DNA of 38,052 nt from Gammaproteobacteria bacterium (GTDB lineage: Bacteria; Pseudomonadota; Gammaproteobacteria; Steroidobacterales; GCA-2729495), in contig JAJRXW010000280.1 of assembly GCA_024276095.1 (NCBI GenBank), positions 1 through 38,052 of the forward strand, read 5' to 3'. Made by a program: the position numbers and the translations under genes. How positions within the stretch are numbered: the stretch's first letter is position 1; every line of letters begins with the position of its first letter. Below, piece by piece: positions 1 through 9,225 of the stretch. The notes beneath the pieces are model-generated. The model ran no database searches. It was given only the letters and a program-made list of their open reading frames with translations, and was not told where the DNA came from.

Positions 1-215
1 GAAACCTTGGGAAAGCCCGCCTCGATACGGCCCACACCCAGGTCGGCAAGACCGCAGGCAATTTCGAACTTCTCGTCGGGGGTAAACACCACACCGACCG
101 CCTGCTCACCATCGCGAAGCGTGGTGTCATAAAACTGCACGGGTTTGCTGCGGTCAAAGCCCGCCCGTACCTCTTCCGTTTCATTCAGTTCGCTGATCCA
201 TATATTGTCTTTCAT
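1..215 (-). CDS. HMGL-like / isopropylmalate-homocitrate synthase family protein (N-terminal part; runs off window start)
   Basis: Reverse-strand translation from ATG at 215: [80 protein letters not shown] signature of the DRE-TIM/HMGL-like family. Confidence 0.85.
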   Translation of the reverse strand, partial: MKDNIWISELNETEEVRAGFDRSKPVQFYDTTLRDGEQAVGVVFTPDEKFEIACGLADLGVGRIEAGFPKV

Positions 216-231
216 ATTATCCTCAATTACT

Positions 232-1041
232 TCAGGCGATGGCGATGGGCCGGATCAACGACGCTTCACCGCCTTTGATTTTCAACGGCAGCACGACGAC
301 CGTCGATACCGACTGCTGATCGGCCGCAAGGCTCTCGAACGTAAGGCTTTTCATGACATAGATGCCGTTCTCGATCAGCAGGACACGATGGGCATCGAAC
401 AGGTCCGGCACACCGATGGAAAGATTGTCGGTACCCACCAGCCGGGGCTTTCTGTCTGCAATCCAGCGCACCGCCTCGGGGGACAGCCCCGCCCACTGGT
501 ACAGGTAGGTATCGGCATCCGTTTCAAAATAACGGCCAAAACCGGTACGAACCAGCGCGCAGTCACCTTCGTCAAGACTGATCCCCTGGCGCCCGGCGGC
601 CATTTCCATATCCTCGACGGTAATCGAGTATTTCTGCGGCAATACATCCACCCCCCTGGCAGCGGGGATATCGAACAGCACTGCTTTGAGCACCAGCGGC
701 GGAACGGATTCCATGCTGTGCAACGGTTCGGGCAGATCGACAAAACCGGTGTCCCGCTGATACGGACGGATATCGTGCCCCAGCACCATGTTGTCCTGTG
801 ACATGTGCACCGGAACGTCGAAGTGGGTACCGGAATGCATCGAGGTGATAACCAGCGAAATGGCATCGCCGAAACCAGGCTCTATTTTCCCCAGGTCTTT
901 TTCCACATATTCGTGATAGCGGTACATGTAGAACTGAAACGGCGGATCGAAGGGATGCACCGGCATACCCGGCCAGTACGCCTGACCGAGATCGTAGACC
1001 CTGGCGCCCGCCAGTAACTCATGAAGTGCCTTGTCAGCCAT
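232..1041 (-). CDS. Cyclase family protein (kynurenine formamidase / isatin hydrolase-like metal-dependent hydrolase)
   Basis: [12 protein letters not shown] matches the HxGTHxDxPxH metal motif of the cyclase family; TGA stop. Confidence 0.88.
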   Translation of the reverse strand: MADKALHELLAGARVYDLGQAYWPGMPVHPFDPPFQFYMYRYHEYVEKDLGKIEPGFGDAISLVITSMHSGTHFDVPVHMSQDNMVLGHDIRPYQRDTGFVDLPEPLHSMESVPPLVLKAVLFDIPAARGVDVLPQKYSITVEDMEMAAGRQGISLDEGDCALVRTGFGRYFETDADTYLYQWAGLSPEAVRWIADRKPRLVGTDNLSIGVPDLFDAHRVLLIENGIYVMKSLTFESLAADQQSVSTVVVLPLKIKGGEASLIRPIAIA

Positions 1042-1053
1042 ATTTTCTCACCG

Positions 1054-2325
1054 TCAATCCACAGTACCGCACATGCCGAGAATACACTGTATGTACACTT
1101 TGATAATGTCGAGCATATCGCCAATGTGTACGGCTTCGCCCTGGTGGGTATCGAAACCGCCGCCGCCGCTGCGGATCCTGCCGGCCGAACCGTAGTTGAC
1201 GGTCGGTATGCCGTAACGATTCATATGGGCTGCATCGGAGTACCAGATTTCGGTTCCGAATTCCGGCGGTGCGCCCAGCTGCTGCGTATGCGCCTCGACA
1301 ATCGTCTCGATCAGCTCGTGATCGTCGGGAATCGACGTACCCGGTGCCGATACATATATATCGACCGTAGTCCCCTCAAGACAGGCATGCTCCCGGACGG
1401 TTTCCCGGATCAGTTCCCGTACTTCCCGGTAAACGGCAACAGGCAGTACATCCGGCATGGTGCGCACATCGAGGTATAGCGTACAGGTGTCCGGCGTTCG
1501 TGCACCGCGCCAGGGCCAGCCGCCTTCGATTGCAGCAATATTGACCTTCGGCCGCCAGTCACCTATCGCGTTGCGCTCGATGTAATCGGGCATCCATTTG
1601 TGCAGCGCATTCAGTACCAGCGTCGCATTGCTGATGGCATTCTGTTCCGGTTCCGACCAGGCGGTATGGATCAATACCCCCGGCACCACTATTTTCAGCC
1701 AGGTCGTGCCGCAGTGGCGCGGGATCACCATCATATTGGTCGGTTCACCGAGAATGCAGGCATCGGCAACCGCACCGTGCGTAATGGCAAACTTCGTACC
1801 CACGCCATAACCCTGGTAGACCGGATCGTCGAACTCACCGGTCGGCGCTTTCTCTATCTCACCGCAGACCCCGGCAATCACGACATCGCCGCCCAGCTTG
1901 ATGCCGGCTGCCTGGATTGCCGTGGCAGCGGTCACATAGGTCGCCATGGCACTTTTCATATTGAACGTACCCATGCCGTAGATCCATTCGTCATCGACCA
2001 CGGTGCCCTCGCAGCGATAGCCCAGGCCACGATGCGCCTGTTCAGGACCGAACGAAGTATCCAGGTGGCCATTGAACATCAGGGTTTTCCCCCTGCCCTG
2101 CCCCTCGAGAATACCGACCGCGTTATAACGCTGGTCGCCGATCGGCTGGAGCGTCGCGCGGAACCCCGAGTCCTGCAGTACCTGATGTACCGCGCGACCC
2201 ATATCGCCTTCATGTCCGGTGGGGCTGGGTATGTTGACCAGCTGCACGACCAGATCGATCAGTGCACTTCGATCGACTTTCTCGACGGCTTTTGCGACCA
2301 GCGCCTGATCGACCTTATTGGCCAT
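1054..2325 (-). CDS. M20 family metallopeptidase / ArgE-DapE-type deacylase
   Basis: 423 aa; FNGHLDTSF, GEIEKAPTGEFDDP, ACILGEPTN motifs typical of M20 deacylases. Confidence 0.88.
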   Translation of the reverse strand: MANKVDQALVAKAVEKVDRSALIDLVVQLVNIPSPTGHEGDMGRAVHQVLQDSGFRATLQPIGDQRYNAVGILEGQGRGKTLMFNGHLDTSFGPEQAHRGLGYRCEGTVVDDEWIYGMGTFNMKSAMATYVTAATAIQAAGIKLGGDVVIAGVCGEIEKAPTGEFDDPVYQGYGVGTKFAITHGAVADACILGEPTNMMVIPRHCGTTWLKIVVPGVLIHTAWSEPEQNAISNATLVLNALHKWMPDYIERNAIGDWRPKVNIAAIEGGWPWRGARTPDTCTLYLDVRTMPDVLPVAVYREVRELIRETVREHACLEGTTVDIYVSAPGTSIPDDHELIETIVEAHTQQLGAPPEFGTEIWYSDAAHMNRYGIPTVNYGSAGRIRSGGGGFDTHQGEAVHIGDMLDIIKVYIQCILGMCGTVD

Positions 2326-3310
2326 ATTCGTTCTCCACGATGTAGGTAGTAAGCGTGCCCAGGCCCTCGATAGTCGCCTCTACGACATCGCCCGGACCCA
2401 GCCAGTCCGGCACGGCCATACCGGCGGCAACCCCCGGAGGACTGCCGCTGGTGATGATATCGCCGGGCTCCAGCGTCGTATTCGACCACCATGAAACCAG
2501 TTCGGCGGTCTTGTAATGCATCTGCGAGGTATTGGCGTCCTGGCGCACTTCGCCATTGACGCGCAGGATCATATCGAGGTCATGGGGGTTCTCCAGCTCG
2601 TCCGGGGTCACCAGGTGCGGGCCGAAAGGACAGGACCCGTCGAAGCTCTTGCCCAGCAGTATGACCTTGTTGGAATGCTCACGGGCCTGGATATCGCGGG
2701 CCGACAGATCGTTGAAGATCGTAAACCCGGCCACATGATCCATGGCATTTTCCACGTCGACCCGAAACGCCTTTTTGCCGATGACAATGCCGATCTCGAT
2801 CTCATAGTCGAGCTGCTGGGTAAAATGCGGAACGACAACTTTGGCCCCGGAACCCACGACCGATGAAGGCGCTTCAAGAAAGCCGGTGGGGTGTTCGAAA
2901 TGAAAACTCTGCCAGTCATGCGACTGCCATTCGGGATTCTTCCATGTCGTCAGTTCCTCGAGATGGGAATCGAAATTACATGATGTATGCAGAATTTTTC
3001 CCGGACGAGGCACGGGCGCCTGCAGTTCAATTTCGTCTGAACACCAGACATAGCGCTTCCCCTCGGCGTTGAACAGCGTGGCAGGTTCGCTATGCCCATG
3101 GTCTTTGAGCGCCTTGTCGACCGCGGCGCGCGCCGTGTTCATTGCGGCCTCGCCCTGCTCCAGAAAACCGATCATGGTGCCGGGCAACTGTCCGCAGGTC
3201 AGTGCGTTCAGATCGACATAGCAGTCAATTACGCAGGCACCGAGGGTAATCTCCCCGCTTTGCTTGTTTTTTATCGTTGCCAATCTCATTGTTTCAATCT
3301 CATCGTTCAA
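2315..3310 (-). CDS. Fumarylacetoacetate hydrolase (FAH) family protein
   Basis: LDYEIEIGIVIGKKAF, GFTIFNDLSARDIQ, GKSFDGSCPFGPHLVT, GDIITSGSPPGV motifs; overlaps downstream M20 gene by 11 nt; start could be the internal ATG at 3289. Confidence 0.92.
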   Translation of the reverse strand: MNDEIETMRLATIKNKQSGEITLGACVIDCYVDLNALTCGQLPGTMIGFLEQGEAAMNTARAAVDKALKDHGHSEPATLFNAEGKRYVWCSDEIELQAPVPRPGKILHTSCNFDSHLEELTTWKNPEWQSHDWQSFHFEHPTGFLEAPSSVVGSGAKVVVPHFTQQLDYEIEIGIVIGKKAFRVDVENAMDHVAGFTIFNDLSARDIQAREHSNKVILLGKSFDGSCPFGPHLVTPDELENPHDLDMILRVNGEVRQDANTSQMHYKTAELVSWWSNTTLEPGDIITSGSPPGVAAGMAVPDWLGPGDVVEATIEGLGTLTTYIVENEYGQ

Positions 3311-3354
3311 ATCGCTTCATTGGGCATCCGTTTGCAACACCCGGTTCACTGTCA

Positions 3355-4443
3355 TCAGGCCGCAGCCGGCTTCAGCCTTGGCACAACTTCTTCGCCCAGC
3401 AACCGGATACTCTCAAGGTTGTCCTGTTCACTGTCACCAACAACTTCCATCAACGGCAAATTCATGCCGGCGTCGATCAGTTGCTGCAGCAAAACCACGC
3501 AATCGTCGGGTGTGCCGGAAATCACCGTAAACGCCCGCATCATGTCATCGTCGACCAGATGCGTCACATCGTCATCGGTACCGGCTTCGATCGCGGCAAT
3601 GAACGGTTTCCATGCCTCATCCGGCAAACCCGAACTGCTCAGAATGATATTGTTCTTGATGTTCCGCAGCTTGTTGATGACGTAGGTCGCCGTGTAGGGA
3701 CGGGTTGCATTCCTGGCCTTGTCACCGTCTTTCGAACAGGCCGCGAGAATGACGCCGCCCACCGGAAAATCTGCCGGCATCTCACGATCCGCCTGCTCGA
3801 AGCCCCTGCTCATGTTCTCCCGTGCGTAGCGTGTAAAACCCGGTGAGGTCAGCCCCGGCAGCAGCAGGCCGTCAAACGTCCGGCCGGCCAGCTTTTGCAT
3901 GAACGGACCGGTGGCCCCGATATACACCGGAATATCGGTACGCAATCCCCGGCCTTCACGGTCGACGGCCGGCATGTCGCAGCGAAACAGCTCGCCATCG
4001 TATTTAAAGGCCCGGCCGCTCATCACCCCCCGAAGAATATCCACCGACTCCTTGTGTACCTTGACGGGAGTGAATTTTTTCTGATCGATTTCCAGGTATT
4101 CCGTGCCCACCTTGCCGGCGCCGAGACCCATGATGAAGCGTCCGCCCGACAACTCGTCGATTGCCACCATCTCAGCAGCCTGCGTCGTGGGATGACGCAT
4201 ATAGGGCGAGGTAATCCCCAGGCCAATCGGAATTTTTTTCGTTGCCATGGCCGCGGCGGCGAGCGTGGCCATGCAGCCGCGGGCTTCATGCCCATACTGG
4301 CGAAACCAGTGATAGGCTTCTGCGATCCAGAAGCCACCTCTCAGGTTTGAATCTTCAGTCTGTCTTGCATAGGCCTGTATCGCGGACATTGGCTCATATG
4401 ATTTGAATATCACGCCGACTTTTGCATTTCCTGCCGCACTCAT
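3355..4443 (-). CDS. LLM class flavin-dependent oxidoreductase
   Basis: Luciferase-like/MER-like features: GLGITSPYMRHPTTQAAEMVAIDELSGGRFIMGLGAG, ...IPVYIGATGP... Confidence 0.9.
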   Translation of the reverse strand: MSAAGNAKVGVIFKSYEPMSAIQAYARQTEDSNLRGGFWIAEAYHWFRQYGHEARGCMATLAAAAMATKKIPIGLGITSPYMRHPTTQAAEMVAIDELSGGRFIMGLGAGKVGTEYLEIDQKKFTPVKVHKESVDILRGVMSGRAFKYDGELFRCDMPAVDREGRGLRTDIPVYIGATGPFMQKLAGRTFDGLLLPGLTSPGFTRYARENMSRGFEQADREMPADFPVGGVILAACSKDGDKARNATRPYTATYVINKLRNIKNNIILSSSGLPDEAWKPFIAAIEAGTDDDVTHLVDDDMMRAFTVISGTPDDCVVLLQQLIDAGMNLPLMEVVGDSEQDNLESIRLLGEEVVPRLKPAAA

Positions 4444-4490
4444 TTTCCTTCTCCTCTGTGAAACATGTTCAATACCCGGTCCGCACGTGC

Positions 4491-5666
4491 CTACAGACTG
4501 GTTTCCGAGCCGTCATACACCTTGACCGGCACCCCCGATAACGGTTCTCCTCCATCGATACCGACCCGGAAGGTCTCCTGCATGTACAAACAGGCCTGAC
4601 GATCCTCGGTCATGACATGGGGATGCATCGAGCACACCATGTTCTCCGGCAACTCGAATTCCGACCCCTCACCGATGCGTGGCGCTTCGATCATCGTCAT
4701 GCCGATGGAATGCCCGGACACATGGCCAAGCCGGTAGCCTTTCCCTTCGAATGGCGCAATCACCTTCCGATGCACCTCCTCGGCCGATGAGCCCGCCTTC
4801 AAATGCGTTTTCACCAGCTCATGAAACTCGGCATACAGATCGAGCAGCCGCCGGGTCGCATCGTTGACCCCGCCGGGTGCGAGCAGCCTGGAAAATTCGA
4901 TCCAGTGGCCTCCCGGTCCGGATACTTCCAGACCATACAAAAGCCCGTCGGAATCCCGGACCTTCCGGGTCGGACTCGGGAATACCATCTGCGGCAGAAT
5001 CGACCCGTTGGGCCCGATCAGAACCATGTCCATGGTGTTGCGCGCGGTGCCCAGCGCCGCAAACGTTGCCTCGGCCGCACCCATCAACTCGGCTTCCGTC
5101 TTCCCCGGCTCATAAGCCTGGATGACCGCCAGAACACCCGCCTTGTTGATCTCCATGGAGCGGCGAACCGATACCAGTTCTTCGTCGCTCTTTTGCGCAC
5201 GCGCATGGTCGAAGGCTTCATCGAAATCAATCAGATCCAGCCCCGCACCGGCCAGTGCCCGGTAATCCCGAACCGAAATAATGAAGTTCAGACCATACAC
5301 GCCGACCCGGCTCAGCTGCCTTTCCCTGAGATAATCCGCCATCCACTCACCACAGTGCGACGGGAAAACCCGTTGCTCGATGAACGTTGCCGAATGATCC
5401 CCGACCCAGGTCGCCTCGCGCGGAAATACGCAGGTGGGCTCACCATCGCGGGGAATCAGCACGTAGGCGTATCGATGCAACAGGTGAAAACCGCACATAT
5501 AACGCACAGCGCCTTCAAACCCGGTGTACTCACTGCCACTGACGATCAGCGCATCGAGATCATGACGGTCCATCGCCGCATGCACGTTGCGATAGCGACG
5601 TTCGATTTCCGTTGAGCTGGGCCGAAAATTTTCCGTGTTTGTTTCTGTGTGTTCAGTCATGGGCAA
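4491..5666 (-). CDS. M24 family (Xaa-Pro peptidase / creatinase-like pita-bread fold) protein
   Basis: 391 aa; GYRLGHVSGHSIGM and general M24 layout; TAG stop at 4491. Confidence 0.85.
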   Translation of the reverse strand: MPMTEHTETNTENFRPSSTEIERRYRNVHAAMDRHDLDALIVSGSEYTGFEGAVRYMCGFHLLHRYAYVLIPRDGEPTCVFPREATWVGDHSATFIEQRVFPSHCGEWMADYLRERQLSRVGVYGLNFIISVRDYRALAGAGLDLIDFDEAFDHARAQKSDEELVSVRRSMEINKAGVLAVIQAYEPGKTEAELMGAAEATFAALGTARNTMDMVLIGPNGSILPQMVFPSPTRKVRDSDGLLYGLEVSGPGGHWIEFSRLLAPGGVNDATRRLLDLYAEFHELVKTHLKAGSSAEEVHRKVIAPFEGKGYRLGHVSGHSIGMTMIEAPRIGEGSEFELPENMVCSMHPHVMTEDRQACLYMQETFRVGIDGGEPLSGVPVKVYDGSETSL

Positions 5667-5674
5667 TCCTGTGA

Positions 5675-6601
5675 TCAGTCATTGAGTGTCATTGAATGTT
5701 CCAGGCCTTCGATCAACGCCCAGATGGCTGCATTCAGTGGAGTTGGAATCTGGTTGGCTTCCCCGAAAGCGACGATGCCGCCATTCAGCGCGGCAACTTC
5801 GGTGCGCCGGCCCGCCTGCACGTCCTGCAGCATGCTGGCCTTGTGGTCGTACGCAACTTCCCGCGCATGATCGATCAGTTTTTCGGGGTCGCTGTCGAGT
5901 TCAATGCCCAGCGCATCGGCCACGGCCACTCCTTCGGCAACCAGCCCGGAAATCAGCGCGCGCACGCGCTGCTGGTCACAGGCAACACCATGAGGCAGCC
6001 GGGTCAGGGCACCGACAGGGTTGGTTGCCGCATTGAAAATCAGCTTGGTCCACTGCGCACCGCGTGCGTCTTCCATGGCCAGCGTTTCCATCCCCGCACA
6101 ACTCAGCGCTTCCGCAAGCCGGTGCACTTCCTCCATGGATGCAGGCTTGGGCTCAAACGGTCCCATCCATGTCTTGCCACCGGTATCCTGCGCTACATGC
6201 CCGGGCGTGACGATATGCCCGGCTGGAAATGTTGTCCCCCGCATCACGCGCGGGACATATTCGGCAATGATTTCCTCGTTGCCGGCGCCGTTTTGCACTG
6301 AACACACCGCACCGTCTGCGAATACCCCGGCCGTCGCTTCAATTGCGGCCCGGGTATGCAGTGCCTTGGTTGCCACGATGCCAAAATCGCAGGCAGGAAT
6401 ATCTTCCGCATTGGATGTCGCATGAGGATGCGATACCAGGTCATTCACACCGGAAAGCCGCAGGCCATTCGCATTGATGGCATCGACATGTTGCTGGTCC
6501 AGGTCATAGGCCCAGACCTCGATTTCCTTCATCCTTGCCAGGTGAGCGGCAAACAGACTGCCGATCGCACCGCAACCTACGATACAGACTCTCATTTCCA
6601 T
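5675..6601 (-). CDS. Ketopantoate reductase-family dehydrogenase (copy 1)
   Basis: N-terminal MEMRVCIVGCGAIGSLFAAHLA Rossmann motif, QWTKLIFNAATNPVGALT; ORF track start is 6637, but the internal ATG at 6601 gives a better N-terminus and removes the overlap with the neighbour. Confidence 0.88.
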   Translation of the reverse strand: MEMRVCIVGCGAIGSLFAAHLARMKEIEVWAYDLDQQHVDAINANGLRLSGVNDLVSHPHATSNAEDIPACDFGIVATKALHTRAAIEATAGVFADGAVCSVQNGAGNEEIIAEYVPRVMRGTTFPAGHIVTPGHVAQDTGGKTWMGPFEPKPASMEEVHRLAEALSCAGMETLAMEDARGAQWTKLIFNAATNPVGALTRLPHGVACDQQRVRALISGLVAEGVAVADALGIELDSDPEKLIDHAREVAYDHKASMLQDVQAGRRTEVAALNGGIVAFGEANQIPTPLNAAIWALIEGLEHSMTLND

Positions 6602-6612
6602 TCTCCGTTCTG

Positions 6613-7578
6613 TTATTGGCTTCCGTGGCTGGCCCATCCCGATTCGCGGGCTTTGACCAATCGGTATAAAGTCTCGTGTATGGGCACAGCGATTCCGGCT
6701 TGCGCCGCCTCGCGAACCACCGCGCCGGTAATCCAGTCAATCTCCGTCGGACGCTGCGCGCGCACATCATCCAGCATGGACGGCACATGCGCGTAGTCAT
6801 CGTCGCCGGTCTGGCCATGGCTGACGGCCTTTACATTCATCTCCCACGGGTCCTCATGCAGGCGCACCCCGCGAGCTTTTGCCACGGCCTTCCCCTCATC
6901 CATCATTGCCCGGACAAGGTGGCCCAGGTCGGTGGGCGCCGTGGTTTCGGCGTAGGCGCTGACATGAGGCAGGTCGGTGGCTGCAGCAACGCTGTTGACC
7001 ACGGAATTGAATATCAACTTGGACCACTGGGCGGGCAGCAGGCTCGGGAATGCCCTCGCCTTGAGGCCCGCTTTCTGAATCAGCTCAGCAACATTCCGTA
7101 CCGATTCGAAATCGGCGCTGCCCTGCTCCCACGGGCCCATCCAGGTTTCGGTATCCAGTTCGTATTCGACATGTACATCGGAATGCTTGAAACCACTCAT
7201 GAACGTCACCGCCGAGATAATCGGCCAATCGCCATAGCGGGCGACCAGTGCTTCGCAGCCCAGACCGTTCTGAACGGTCATGACCATGGCATCCGGAAAA
7301 TGCCCCGCCATTCCGGAGGCAATTCCCTCTACGGCGTTGGCCTTGGTCGCGATAATCACCAGATCGATACCGGAAAGCGCACCCGGGTCGGTCACGGCGG
7401 AAATATCAACCTGCCGATCCGATTTGCCGCTTACGCGCAGGCCCTCTTTGTTCAGTCGCTCGGCATGATCCGGGCGGCGGACCAGCACCGATGTTTCCAC
7501 AATCGCACCCAGGTGGCCTGCAAACAGGCTGCCGATCGCCCCCGCGCCGACCACGCACACTTTGCTGACAGCGCTCAT
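6613..7578 (-). CDS. Ketopantoate reductase-family dehydrogenase (copy 2)
   Basis: VCVVGAGAIGSLFAGHLG Rossmann motif, QWSKLIFNSVVNSVAA; co-linear divergent paralog of copy 1; ATGA overlap with the NCS1 gene stop at 7575. Confidence 0.88.
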   Translation of the reverse strand: MSAVSKVCVVGAGAIGSLFAGHLGAIVETSVLVRRPDHAERLNKEGLRVSGKSDRQVDISAVTDPGALSGIDLVIIATKANAVEGIASGMAGHFPDAMVMTVQNGLGCEALVARYGDWPIISAVTFMSGFKHSDVHVEYELDTETWMGPWEQGSADFESVRNVAELIQKAGLKARAFPSLLPAQWSKLIFNSVVNSVAAATDLPHVSAYAETTAPTDLGHLVRAMMDEGKAVAKARGVRLHEDPWEMNVKAVSHGQTGDDDYAHVPSMLDDVRAQRPTEIDWITGAVVREAAQAGIAVPIHETLYRLVKARESGWASHGSQ

Positions 7579-8999
7579 GCTGCCGCTTTCCGGGGCAGCT
7601 GAAACCGCAGCAGCGGGTAAACAATCGCCACCGTCGCAATCGACGTCAGAACCTCCAGTCGAAAATAGTCTCCAAGCAGAAAATGGGCAACGATCACCGC
7701 ACTGACGATGGCAACGACACCCGACCAGTTCACGGCTTCCTGGTCCCGGCCATGACCGGTCGAGCGGTCACGGGATTGCAGTCTTGGCCCGACAATGTAG
7801 TAATCCACGATAATGACACTGGCCAGCGCACCCAGCAGCACGCCCATCAGCTGAATCCAGGCTTCAACCAGTTCCAGGATATTTCCATACAGCATTGCCA
7901 GCGCGATGACGTTTGCAAGCACGACGAACGCCACACGGCCCGGGCGCCACCGGAACAGCGCATCGGCCAGGTTAGCGATACACAGCGACGAGCTGTAGCT
8001 GTTCAGCACCTGGGCCTTGGCCTGGGCGAGCAGCATCAGGATGAATCCTGCCAGCCCGCCGAACACCATGAACGTTGCCGCAATGCTGTCCGGACTCTGC
8101 AACACCCGCGCCTGGGCGGCCCCTGAATCCATACCGCCGACGGTGATGTAATAATCCACCATCAGTGCCGCCCCGGACTTCATCAGCACACCGCCGATCA
8201 GCATCACGACGATCGACTGGGTAAAAATCGCAATTCCGGCCGCGATCCCCACATCCGCCGCCGACTTTCCGTAACGGCCGAAATCGGCTGTATTCAGGGC
8301 CAGGGCGCAGGCCGGCCCGACAAGAATATTGAGACTGAAAACAAACTTGTCCCAATCCGTGACGACACCGAGCCCGGCAAGCGCATCGGGCTGCATCTGG
8401 CTACCGAACCATAACGCCTCGCCCAGGCTGTCCCCGGACTGCTGCAGCACGACCAGCAGCATCCAGCCGAGGATCGCCGCAAATCCGATCAACATCAGGG
8501 AAGAAAATCGTGTCACCAGTTTGAATCCAAATGCTGTCAGCACTATCCACGCGGCGGTCATACCGCCATAAATTGCCAGCCGGGCGGGCCAGCTGTCCCC
8601 GGTCTGGAAAAAAAACAGAAAACCACGGTACAAAAGCCCGTTCTCGACCGCCAGAAAACCGACGATCAGGCAACCGAAAATCAGGGATGCGAGCGCCGAA
8701 CCTCGCATGCCGAGGCCATACCTGCGGGTAATCAGGGTATTCGAATAACCTGTCTGATACGCGATGCGCGCCATGGCCCACCCGATCGAACTGCCGATCG
8801 CGAATGAAACCACTCCGGCTGCCAGCGCAATCTTCACCCCGGCGACAAAGCACACGACGGCGCCAAAAAACAGGATCACCAGCGTCGTGATCAGCCCGGC
8901 CGTATTCCAGGTAATCTGCAACCAGCCTTCCCGTTCAGCATCCGGAACCCGCTCCAGCGCATGATCCTCCATCGTCTCGGTGATGCTGTGAATGGCCAT
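7575..8999 (-). CDS. NCS1-family (cytosine permease-like) nucleobase/heterocycle transporter
   Basis: 474 aa, multiple hydrophobic TM stretches, WNTAGLITTLVILFFGAVVCFVAGVKIALAAGVVSFAIGSSIGWAMARIAYQTGYSNTLITRRYGLGMRGS typical of NCS1 permeases. Confidence 0.87.
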   Translation of the reverse strand: MAIHSITETMEDHALERVPDAEREGWLQITWNTAGLITTLVILFFGAVVCFVAGVKIALAAGVVSFAIGSSIGWAMARIAYQTGYSNTLITRRYGLGMRGSALASLIFGCLIVGFLAVENGLLYRGFLFFFQTGDSWPARLAIYGGMTAAWIVLTAFGFKLVTRFSSLMLIGFAAILGWMLLVVLQQSGDSLGEALWFGSQMQPDALAGLGVVTDWDKFVFSLNILVGPACALALNTADFGRYGKSAADVGIAAGIAIFTQSIVVMLIGGVLMKSGAALMVDYYITVGGMDSGAAQARVLQSPDSIAATFMVFGGLAGFILMLLAQAKAQVLNSYSSSLCIANLADALFRWRPGRVAFVVLANVIALAMLYGNILELVEAWIQLMGVLLGALASVIIVDYYIVGPRLQSRDRSTGHGRDQEAVNWSGVVAIVSAVIVAHFLLGDYFRLEVLTSIATVAIVYPLLRFQLPRKAAA

Positions 9000-9225
9000 C
9001 GCCCTGCTAATTTAGCCTAATGACCTGCCGATGATATGACGGTTCGAGCACCCTTCTTGCCCATTTGGTCAAACCTTGGTTTTCGGGCTGGCCCCGGGCC
9101 GCGGAAGGTTCTAGACTCGGCAATACAAGCTGATTCTGGCTGCCTCGTGGTACTGGAGAAAAAACCGCCGGCAGCCGCCTGTACCAAGGGAAATGTATTT
9201 TGGAAACCCCTCAAGGAGAGGCACA

